A DNA stretch of 7,925 nucleotides, taken from NCBI GenBank assembly GCA_946480675.1, contig CAMLKS010000100.1:1-7925 (forward strand), written 5' to 3'. Made by a program: the position numbers and the translations under genes. Each line of letters opens with the position of its first letter. Position 1 is the stretch's first letter. Shown here in pieces: positions 1 to 5,628 of the stretch. Source of the stretch: an uncultured Bacteroidota bacterium (GTDB taxonomy: Bacteria; Bacteroidota; Bacteroidia; Chitinophagales; Chitinophagaceae). The notes below the pieces were generated by a model that did not search any database, was not told the origin of the DNA, and was given only the letters and a program-made list of their open reading frames with translations.

Positions 1-1
1 A

Positions 2-211
2 GTAGATGACAGCGAACATTATGTGACCAATAAGAATATGGATTCACTGGCGCGCTACTACAACGATATTTACCGTCATCATAATGTAACGCCGGAAGTG
101 TTTGCTAAAAGCATCGCATGGTACAAAAGAAACCCAGATAAGCTGGATAGCGTGTATAACAAGATTATCCCCAAGCTTACCAATCTGGAAGCCCTGTACC
201 CTGTTCAGTAA
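2..211 (+). CDS. DUF4296-family protein, C-terminal fragment (5' end outside window)
   Basis: The reading frame is open from the left edge and ends with TAA at 209-211, giving 69 visible residues. The visible part is the C-terminal helical region. It has a Y-N-D-I-Y...H-H-N-V-T-P-E-V-F segment followed by S-I-A-W-Y...N-P-D-K-L-D and a closing Y-N-K-I-I-P-K-L. This spacing (Tyr-rich helix, 'VTPE.F', 'S..WY', 'NP..L') is what I recall for DUF4296, a small Bacteroidota family usually predicted to be lipoproteins of unknown function. The lipobox cannot be checked because the N-terminus is missing. The GTG at 23 is probably an internal valine codon, since the frame continues upstream without a stop. 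The gene converges on the aminotransferase with 11 bases between stop codons. Function unknown; the family assignment is moderately sure. Confidence 0.68.
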   Translation, partial: VDDSEHYVTNKNMDSLARYYNDIYRHHNVTPEVFAKSIAWYKRNPDKLDSVYNKIIPKLTNLEALYPVQ

Positions 212-222
212 ACAGCGTTAAC

Positions 223-1413
223 TTATTTCAGTTCCGACAGTGCTTTGCGGATGCGCTCCATAGCAGCCTGCAGCTTTTCCATAGATGTAGCAAATGATAT
301 GCGGATGCAATTGGCATTGCCAAAAGCAGCACCATTCACCGTGCTTACATGTGCTTTGTGCAGCAGGTACATCGAAAAATCTTCATCGTTGTTGATGGTA
401 GTAGTACCATCTGATTTGCCGAAGAAGGCGCTGATATTGGGGAATGCATAGAATGCCCCTTCGGGATTGTTGATGCGGATGCCTTCTATCCGGCTCAGTG
501 CATCAATGACAAAATCCCTGCGCTCGCGGAAAGCATCACGCATTTTATAGGTTTCCTCAAGGCTGCCGGATAAAGCAGCGATAGATGCACGCTGCGTAAT
601 AGAGTTGGTGCCTGAAGTAAACTGACCCTGCATTTTTTCACAGGCCTGTACCAGGTCTTTAGGGCCTGCCAGGTAACCCAACCTCCAGCCCGTCATGGCA
701 AAGCCTTTAGACATGCCGTTTACGATAACCACACGGTCTTTCAGTTCTGTAAACTGTGCTATGCTTTCGTGGCTGCCGTTGTAGTTGATGTATTCGTATA
801 TCTCATCGCTGATGATGCCTACATGCGGGTGGCGCTTGAAGACCTCTGCCAGCCCCGCCAGTTCGCCCTTAGAATATACGCTGCCTGTAGGGTTGCAGGG
901 CGATGAGAATATAAACAGTTTTGTATTAGGTGTAATAGCTGCTTCCAGCCTGTCTGGTGTTAGTTTAAAATCGGTATCTATGGTACAGTCTATGTACTTT
1001 ACTTTTCCTTCAGAAAGTGATACCAATGCGCTATACGTAACCCAATATGGTGTAGGTATAATTACCTCATCACCGGGGTTTACAAGGCTCAGTACCGCAT
1101 TGGCCAGCGATTGCTTGGCACCTGTAGATACAATGATTTCATCTATAGCATAATCCAACCCGTTATCGCGTTTCAGCTTTTCGCTGATGGCTTTTCGCAA
1201 CTCGGGATAACCTACTACCGGTGTATATTTTGTATAGCCTTCGTTCATAGCTTCAGTAGCTGCCCGGCAAATAAATGCAGGCGTACTGAAATCGGGTTCA
1301 CCAAGGCTCAGGTCTATGAGGTCGCAGCCTTGTGCTCTCAACTCACGGCCCAGCTTTGCCATCTTTATTGTTTGGGGCTCTGATATACGGTCCAGTCTTT
1401 TGGCTAATTGCAT
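223..1413 (-). CDS. PLP-dependent class I/II aminotransferase (aspartate aminotransferase-like, subgroup I-gamma)
   Basis: A complete 396-residue protein of normal length for fold-type I cytoplasmic aminotransferases. These move an amino group between an amino acid and a 2-oxo acid through pyridoxal phosphate. Visible landmarks are the N-terminal SLGEPDF block (36-42), Y63 in the KYTPVVG stretch, the phosphate-binding GAKQ (98-101), Y123-W124, the NPTG block with N174, D203 and Y206 in ISDEIYE, the Schiff-base lysine K236 in SKGFAMTGWRLGY, and R371 in the C-terminal RISFATS that would hold the substrate carboxylate. All catalytic positions are present. The pattern fits the Thermus/Bacillus-type aspartate aminotransferases (AspB/AspC-like), but the exact substrate (aspartate, aromatic or other) cannot be read from motifs, so no symbol is given. 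The ATG at 1411-1413 starts at the family's usual N-terminus, about 24 bases downstream of a TAnnTTTG box. It lies 80 bases after the receiver gene on the same strand and could also be reached by read-through, because no terminator is visible between them. Confidence 0.95.
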   Translation of the reverse strand: MQLAKRLDRISEPQTIKMAKLGRELRAQGCDLIDLSLGEPDFSTPAFICRAATEAMNEGYTKYTPVVGYPELRKAISEKLKRDNGLDYAIDEIIVSTGAKQSLANAVLSLVNPGDEVIIPTPYWVTYSALVSLSEGKVKYIDCTIDTDFKLTPDRLEAAITPNTKLFIFSSPCNPTGSVYSKGELAGLAEVFKRHPHVGIISDEIYEYINYNGSHESIAQFTELKDRVVIVNGMSKGFAMTGWRLGYLAGPKDLVQACEKMQGQFTSGTNSITQRASIAALSGSLEETYKMRDAFRERRDFVIDALSRIEGIRINNPEGAFYAFPNISAFFGKSDGTTTINNDEDFSMYLLHKAHVSTVNGAAFGNANCIRISFATSMEKLQAAMERIRKALSELK

Positions 1414-1436
1414 GGAAATAATGCTGTTAGAAGCAG

Positions 1437-1444
1437 CAAATCTA
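1437..1444 (-). promoter_or_regulatory. Predicted -7 box of the aminotransferase promoter
   Basis: Read on the minus strand this is TAGATTTG, an exact match to the Bacteroidota primary-sigma -7 consensus TAnnTTTG. It would give a short leader of roughly 15-20 bases before the ATG at 1413. No clear -33 TTG element stands at the usual spacing; only a T-run is present. The match is seen directly; promoter activity is inferred. Confidence 0.5.
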
Positions 1445-1493
1445 AGTAGATAACTGTTAAAAATGTGCTTAATCGGTAAAGAGAATACGGCTA

Positions 1494-2009
1494 TTACATA
1501 TGCGAATACGCATCTGTGAAGAATAGCAGGTATAGCGCCAGCAATACTATCAAACCTATGATAACAGAAAGAAAAGCAATTGTTTTCTTATATGAACCAT
1601 TAATGGTTTTCATACGGTGTAGTTCGCTTACATTATTCAGCACATTTTCCATACGCGAAAAGGCCGTTTCACCTTTTACCACATAATCATAAGCACCATA
1701 TTTCATACTATCGATAGCCACATCTATCTTATCCTGGCCCGATAGCATGACAACCTGTGTTTGCGGACTTTTTTCTTTTATCTTTTTCAGGATGGCTACA
1801 CCATTCTGTGCATTTGATTTTTGAGAGCTCAGGTGATAGTCCAGCACTATTATTTCGGGGTTCAGGTGAAGGTTGCTGATCGCGTCCTCGCCATTGTCGA
1901 AAGTTTTAATATTATATAAAAACCTTTCTGACAAGTAGTCTTTCAGCATTTCATTCTGGATGGGTTCATCATCCACCAGGAAAATGTAGCGCGAGTTGTC
2001 TGTAGCCAT
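1494..2009 (-). CDS. Single-domain response regulator with a C-terminal transmembrane anchor
   Basis: A complete 171-residue protein. Residues 6-128 form a receiver domain: acidic pocket D13-D14 (FLVDDEP), phospho-acceptor D57 (IVLDYHL), switch residue S90 (VMLSGQD) and conserved K112 (YVVKG). All residues needed for phosphorylation are present. There is no DNA-binding or enzymatic output domain. Instead, a helix with a basic end (YKK, 140-142) runs into about 22 hydrophobic residues (143-164) and a seven-residue tail. With lysines on the N-terminal side, the receiver should face the cytoplasm and the protein should be tail-anchored in the inner membrane. The ATG at 2007-2009 places M1 seven residues before the first receiver strand, as usual. 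The gene lies 139 bases downstream of the hybrid kinase on the same strand, which makes that kinase's HPt domain its likely phosphodonor (inferred). The output is unknown. Alternative view: a scaffold or localisation factor rather than a classical regulator. Confidence 0.9.
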   Translation of the reverse strand: MATDNSRYIFLVDDEPIQNEMLKDYLSERFLYNIKTFDNGEDAISNLHLNPEIIVLDYHLSSQKSNAQNGVAILKKIKEKSPQTQVVMLSGQDKIDVAIDSMKYGAYDYVVKGETAFSRMENVLNNVSELHRMKTINGSYKKTIAFLSVIIGLIVLLALYLLFFTDAYSHM

Positions 2010-2085
2010 GAGTGTTAAAAGTTCAATTTCTTAGAAAAATAGAAAAAATATTTAGAATTCAAAAGATACGAGCCATCCTTTTACG

Positions 2086-2093
2086 CAAAGGTA
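2086..2093 (-). promoter_or_regulatory. Predicted -7 box of the receiver-gene promoter
   Basis: The minus strand reads TACCTTTG, an exact TAnnTTTG match, giving a leader of about 70 bases before the receiver ATG at 2009. No -33 TTG is obvious; the expected area is occupied by a perfect inverted repeat (2095-2113). A near match with one extra T (TATCTTTTG, minus strand, 2060-2068) is a weaker alternative. If functional, this promoter would let the receiver be expressed apart from the kinase gene. Confidence 0.45.
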
Positions 2094-2094
2094 C

Positions 2095-2113
2095 CTACAG
2101 GTAATGCCTGTAG
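2095..2113. repeat. Perfect 7-5-7 inverted repeat between kinase and receiver genes
   Basis: CTACAGG, a five-base spacer TAATG, then CCTGTAG form a perfect dyad. It ends one base from the predicted -7 box of the receiver gene. No uridine run follows on either strand, so it is a poor intrinsic terminator. Its position between the -33 and -7 regions suits a repressor or activator operator. A processing or attenuation hairpin downstream of the kinase stop codon is the alternative. Confidence 0.45.
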
Positions 2114-2148
2114 CGTGCTGATTCTTATCATTCTATGTTAAACCTTGT

Positions 2149-4791
2149 TTAATAAACGTTTTTCAATTCATTGAATGCCTGCTCGCACACCCGTTGCAAG
2201 TTTGCTACCAGTGTGGGCAACCTTTCGAAGTGGGCAGATTCACCGGCCGTTTGCTCTATCAGGAAGATGTGGCTCACATCCTCTTTCACACCCATATACG
2301 ATAATTGCGGCTTCATAGAATGGGCTGCTATCTTCACGGCAGGGTAGTCTTTACTTGCCAGACCCTGCTGTATGTTGGTAAGCAGCCGCGGGCCATTTTC
2401 AAGAAACATGCCGATGTATTTCTTCATCTTTTCCTCATTATTGTTGGTAAACTGCATGAGAAATTGCATGTCCGTCACCTTATCGGGCAATGATGGCATC
2501 GTTGGTTCGGCCACTATAGTGTTTTGGTTGGCGTTGGTGCCTTGCATGGTGTCCTGCACATTATTATTTTCCATCACGGCAGCCATTTTCAGCAGCAACT
2601 CATCTGTTTGAAATGGTTTGGAGACATAGGCATTCATTCCTATGGCAAAGTATTGCTTCACATCTTCCTGCAATACATTGGCTGTCATTGCTATGATCTT
2701 GGTATCGCAGGCAGGTGGGGCAAGGGTGGTGCGTATGGTGCGCGTAGCCGTTACGCCATCCATCACGGGCATTTGTATATCCATCAGCACAAAGTCGTAG
2801 CGGGTATCCTGCACACGGTTCACGGCTTCTTCACCATTCACGGCTATATCTATAGTAATGCCTGGCAGCAGTTCCTTTAATGTATCTTCCGCCACCATGC
2901 GATTAAATTCATTGTCTTCTACCAGCAATATTTTAGTATCATTCAGTAGCTGCAGCACCTTCTCATTTACCACATCGCTTTTTTCCTCCTCTACCTGCAC
3001 GGCCGATTCTTCCATTGGTATCAATACGCTGAAGGTAGTGCCCTTGCCCAGTTCGCTCTTTACTTTTATCTGCCCGTTCATCAGTTCTACCAACTGTTTA
3101 GATATGGTAAGGCCCAGGCCGGTGCCACCGAATTTCCGTGCTATATCGGTACCTGCCTGTGTAAAGCTTTCAAATATCTTGCCTACATAATCGGGGGCAA
3201 TGCCGATGCCGGTATCGATAATGTCAAACTGTATCCAGTCTTTGTTATTCTCTTTCTTTTGCAGCTGCGCACTTACCTCCACATAGCCTTTTTCGGTAAA
3301 CTTGATGGCATTACCCGCCAGGTTTATCAATACCTGGTTGATGCGCGTAGGGTCGCCAACCAGGCGCTGCGCAATGGCCGGGTCTATATTTACATGCAGG
3401 TCTATATGCTTTTCTTCGGCACGCAGCATCAGCATATCGCGGATGCTATGCATCACTTCGCGTAGTGAAAAATCGGTATGCTCTATAATGATCTTACCGG
3501 CTTCTATTTTCGACAGGTCGAGAATATCATTGATAATGACCAGCAGGTTATCTGCCGACTGCTGGATGGCATTGAGATAGCGTAGCTGGTCTTGCTTGGG
3601 TTCCTTGCTTAGCAGCAGGCGCGTCATACCTACTATAGCATTCATAGGCGTGCGTATCTCGTGGCTCATGTTGGCCATGAACTGTTGCTTGAGGTAGGCG
3701 GTACGTTCCGCCACTTCTTTTTCTTTCTGTGCCAGTTCTACCTGCTGGCGTGTTTGCAGGTTACGCAACTTATTAAAAGTGGTTTGCTTGAAGATGTCTT
3801 CCTTCATCTGCTCATATGCCTTCAGGTGATAGAAAGCTTTGGGTATGTCGCCCATTTTATCATACAGCAAAGACAGGCCTTCGTGTACGCTCATCACATC
3901 GTGCTTACGCATGTATTCATCTGCCAGTTCAAAGGCGGCGTTCATATGCTGTAACGATTGGCGATAGTTGCCTTCGTCCATCATCATGCGGCCTATATAG
4001 TAGTGCGATATGATCTGCACTTCCACATTGCTCAGCTCTTCCGATTGTTTGAGCGCCTCTGTAAGGTATTTGCGGGCATTCTCAAAATCATTCATTTTAT
4101 AGTACACCTTGCCCAGGCCGCTGATGGCCATGGCGTGCAATACCGTTTCGGGTTCGCTGAGGTTTAGGTTTTCTTCAAAATAGCGCAGTGCTTCCTGCGA
4201 CTGTTCCTGCTTGAAGTAGATATTGCCGAGGATATGGTACAATGAGTTGAGCCGGTGCACATCCTTTGCCTTCTCGAATATAGGCAGGCAGCGCAGGGCA
4301 AATTCCAGCGCATTCTCATAATCGTTCAGGTCGTAGTGCAGGTAGGCAATGCTCGACAGGTTTACCGATTGTGCCACCTCATCGCCCAGCTTCTCGTTTA
4401 TTTTCAGTGCCTCTTCAAAATGGTTCAGCGCATCAGCCAGGTCGCCACGGTCGCGGTATATATAGCCCAGGTTATTCAGGATACGGGCCTCCAGTGGTTT
4501 GTTATTGATATCGCGCGATATTTTAAGGGCATCCTGCAGTGTATCCACCCCTTCATCATATTCGCCCTGCTGCCAGTAGCACCAGCCTTTCAGGTTCAGG
4601 CCGCGGCCTTTGCCCAGGCGGTAGCCTACCAGTTCCGAGCGCTCTATGATATCATCTGAAATATCCATCGCCTGCTCTATATCAAAGTTGCGTATCTCCA
4701 ATGCCATCTCTATCAGCACGTCTATGCGTGCCCTTTCATCCTTCAGCGTATCAAACTCTTGTTGCAGTTGTTTGTACCTCGACGTATCCAT
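2149..4791 (-). CDS. Soluble TPR-containing hybrid histidine kinase with REC and HPt domains
   Basis: A complete 880-residue protein without signal peptide or membrane helix, so a cytoplasmic sensor kinase. Residues about 60-331 hold some seven TPR-like repeats of roughly 34-40 residues (recurring 'A...LG.Y......Y..AL..FE.AL'), a protein- or peptide-binding superhelix. A charged coiled coil (about 335-372) leads to HisKA with phospho-acceptor H377 in the SHEIRTPMN H-box. The HATPase_c domain shows the N-box N490/N494, G1 box D526-G528-G530, F-box F540/F543 and G2 box GGTGLGL (555-561). A linker (about 594-617) precedes a receiver domain with D626, phospho-acceptor D671 (LMDIQMP), T703 and K725. 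After a low-complexity N/Q/T-rich linker (about 741-766) comes an HPt domain with H824 in AAHSMKPQ. All active-site residues are intact, so a His-Asp-His relay within one chain is possible. The final receiver is probably the membrane-anchored protein encoded just downstream. The ATG lies about 20 bases past a strong terminator for the preceding gene. Confidence 0.95.
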   Translation of the reverse strand: MDTSRYKQLQQEFDTLKDERARIDVLIEMALEIRNFDIEQAMDISDDIIERSELVGYRLGKGRGLNLKGWCYWQQGEYDEGVDTLQDALKISRDINNKPLEARILNNLGYIYRDRGDLADALNHFEEALKINEKLGDEVAQSVNLSSIAYLHYDLNDYENALEFALRCLPIFEKAKDVHRLNSLYHILGNIYFKQEQSQEALRYFEENLNLSEPETVLHAMAISGLGKVYYKMNDFENARKYLTEALKQSEELSNVEVQIISHYYIGRMMMDEGNYRQSLQHMNAAFELADEYMRKHDVMSVHEGLSLLYDKMGDIPKAFYHLKAYEQMKEDIFKQTTFNKLRNLQTRQQVELAQKEKEVAERTAYLKQQFMANMSHEIRTPMNAIVGMTRLLLSKEPKQDQLRYLNAIQQSADNLLVIINDILDLSKIEAGKIIIEHTDFSLREVMHSIRDMLMLRAEEKHIDLHVNIDPAIAQRLVGDPTRINQVLINLAGNAIKFTEKGYVEVSAQLQKKENNKDWIQFDIIDTGIGIAPDYVGKIFESFTQAGTDIARKFGGTGLGLTISKQLVELMNGQIKVKSELGKGTTFSVLIPMEESAVQVEEEKSDVVNEKVLQLLNDTKILLVEDNEFNRMVAEDTLKELLPGITIDIAVNGEEAVNRVQDTRYDFVLMDIQMPVMDGVTATRTIRTTLAPPACDTKIIAMTANVLQEDVKQYFAIGMNAYVSKPFQTDELLLKMAAVMENNNVQDTMQGTNANQNTIVAEPTMPSLPDKVTDMQFLMQFTNNNEEKMKKYIGMFLENGPRLLTNIQQGLASKDYPAVKIAAHSMKPQLSYMGVKEDVSHIFLIEQTAGESAHFERLPTLVANLQRVCEQAFNELKNVY

Positions 4792-4809
4792 CTGTATGCT
4801 TTATACCAA

Positions 4810-4817
4810 TAAAATTA
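4810..4817 (-). promoter_or_regulatory. Possible -7 box of the kinase gene, overlapping the terminator T-tract
   Basis: The minus strand reads TAATTTTA, matching seven of eight bases of TAnnTTTG. A TTG inside the terminator stem lies 19 bases upstream, a reasonable -33 spacing. The leader would be only about a dozen bases. This is the best candidate in the 79-base gap, but one mismatch and an A/T-rich setting make it weak. Confidence 0.25.
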
Positions 4818-4844
4818 AAAACCCCTTGCGGCATTGCAAGGGGT
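4811..4844 (-). terminator. Rho-independent terminator downstream of the 2TM-domain gene
   Basis: On the minus strand a perfect nine-base stem ACCCCTTGC / GCAAGGGGT closes on a six-base loop (AATGCC). It is followed at once by T4-AA-T4. It begins 26 bases after the stop codon at 4871. The T-run occurs only on the minus-strand exit side, so it serves the minus-strand gene(s) to its right and insulates the kinase gene. Confidence 0.85.
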
Positions 4845-4870
4845 GAATATTATTAAACTATGATAGTTCA

Positions 4871-5122
4871 TTATCCGTTGTTTTCCTGGCGGGTATATTC
4901 CCTGTGGCCTTTGTCTTCGTAGCTGGTATATACAGCGCACCAGTGGCCTATCAGCGACAGAGCCCATGCAGCAATGATCCATGCGTGCCATGGGTAGGCC
5001 CATTGTTCTTTACCTTGTTCCCTGTGTATCATTACCATTATAACGGTAGCGATGGCGAAAACAATAAAATGGATAAGAAACATTGATTTCTGACGTCCTG
5101 TTGGTTTTATTTTCTGAGGCAT
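4871..5122 (-). CDS. 2TM-domain small membrane protein
   Basis: An 83-residue protein with a basic N-terminus (residues 1-12) and two hydrophobic helices, about 13-32 (FLIHFIVFAIATVIMVMI) and about 45-65 (WHAWIIAAWALSLIGHW). A short charged loop rich in Trp (REQGKEQWAYPW) joins them, and a hydrophilic tail follows. The first helix 'HFIVFAI', the loop, then W..W...W.L.L.GH resembles the 2TM domain (PF13239-type) common in Bacteroidota. In that phylum it occurs alone or ahead of LytTR regulators; here it stands alone. Positive-inside reasoning puts both ends in the cytoplasm. Its function is not known. An exact TAnnTTTG box lies 20 bases upstream and a strong terminator follows, so it can form its own transcript, though the HELKH gene 56 bases upstream may also read into it. 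Confidence 0.82.
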   Translation of the reverse strand: MPQKIKPTGRQKSMFLIHFIVFAIATVIMVMIHREQGKEQWAYPWHAWIIAAWALSLIGHWCAVYTSYEDKGHREYTRQENNG

Positions 5123-5141
5123 GAAGACCGTATATTTTGCG

Positions 5142-5149
5142 CAAATATA
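5142..5149 (-). promoter_or_regulatory. Predicted -7 box of the 2TM-domain gene
   Basis: The minus strand reads TATATTTG, an exact TAnnTTTG match placed about 20 bases before the ATG at 5122, giving a leader of roughly 13 bases. It is partly covered by the dyad TTTGCGCAAA (5136-5145), which continues as TATAT/ATATA arms with one unpaired base. No -33 TTG is evident. The motif is seen; the activity is inferred. Confidence 0.5.
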
Positions 5150-5178
5150 AGCGCTATTAATAAAAGGTAAAAGCGGTT

Positions 5179-5547
5179 TTATGATAATTCTGCAGGTTCA
5201 GGCTCCGTACACTGGTATTTTTCCAACAGGCTGTCGTCATATTCTGCCGCACGTGCCTCTACTTCCAGCGGGTTGTTCCAGTATCCGTGGCGCATGCTGT
5301 AATACAAATATTTAGATACGAACCGCAGCGTGCCGTAGCGTTCAAACTGTTCTATGTGTTTCAGTTCATGCCGCACCCAACGCCTGTTTTGCATAAAGTC
5401 TTTCATGCAGGTATTGTGCAGGTGTATGGTGCGCTTCATAACAATGGCCATATGCGGTGAGCGCAATACTTTGGCAGCTATACGAGCCAGCAATGCATTC
5501 TCGCGTATTTGCACCTGCATAGGTTTTAATTTGTCATGGTTTTGCAT
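5179..5547 (-). CDS. Small HELKH (DUF4157-like) putative zinc metallopeptidase-fold protein
   Basis: With the ATG at 5545-5547 the protein has 122 residues and no signal peptide or membrane segment. Its core is WVRHELKHIEQ with the zinc-type motif H60-E61-L-K-H64. About 30 residues later comes NPLEVEARAAE, whose E95 or E97 could be the third metal ligand. The pattern I..LH........F......W.RHEL.H..Q...YG...F...Y.......GY..NPLEVEA resembles small Bacteroidota proteins of the DUF4157 (eCIS-core-like) group. Whether these cleave anything is unclear. The frame continues upstream to a TTG at 5640, but the predicted promoter (5599-5606) lies downstream of that TTG and the TTG start would overlap the divergent gene, so I prefer the ATG. 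A second ATG at 5518-5520 would give 113 residues and is also possible. The 2TM gene follows after 56 bases on the same strand. Confidence 0.8.
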   Translation of the reverse strand: MQNHDKLKPMQVQIRENALLARIAAKVLRSPHMAIVMKRTIHLHNTCMKDFMQNRRWVRHELKHIEQFERYGTLRFVSKYLYYSMRHGYWNNPLEVEARAAEYDDSLLEKYQCTEPEPAELS

Positions 5548-5598
5548 GAAATGTGTAGTTAATTTTATAATACAAGCCACTGTGGTTAACTTGTGCTG

Positions 5599-5606
5599 CA
5601 AAATTA
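5599..5606 (-). promoter_or_regulatory. Predicted -7 box of the HELKH-protein gene
   Basis: The minus strand reads TAATTTTG, an exact TAnnTTTG match, with a leader of about 45 bases to the ATG at 5547. It lies in the 81-base gap shared with the divergent secreted-protein gene. No equally good box is visible on the plus strand for that gene. Confidence 0.45.
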
Positions 5607-5628
5607 GTTCCTTTTTTAAATACCGATA

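Noticed and set aside
201..215. Five-base inverted repeat CTGTT-CAGTA-AACAG over the DUF4296 stop codon
   Set aside because: The stem is short and A/T-rich and no T-run follows on either strand, so it does not support a terminator call.
1414..1493. Possible terminator or small RNA between the receiver and aminotransferase genes
   Set aside because: I found no stem followed by a T-run in these 80 bases; only a promoter-like box is supported.
4255..4659. A 134-codon open frame on the plus strand inside the kinase gene
   Set aside because: It is antisense to the TPR region, and its sequence shows only the low-complexity pattern expected from reversed TPR codons. Other plus-strand frames inside the kinase and aminotransferase genes are rejected for the same reason.
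4815..5003. A 62-codon minus-strand frame overlapping the 2TM gene and the terminator
   Set aside because: It runs through the terminator hairpin in a different frame from the well-supported 2TM protein, so it is a shadow frame.
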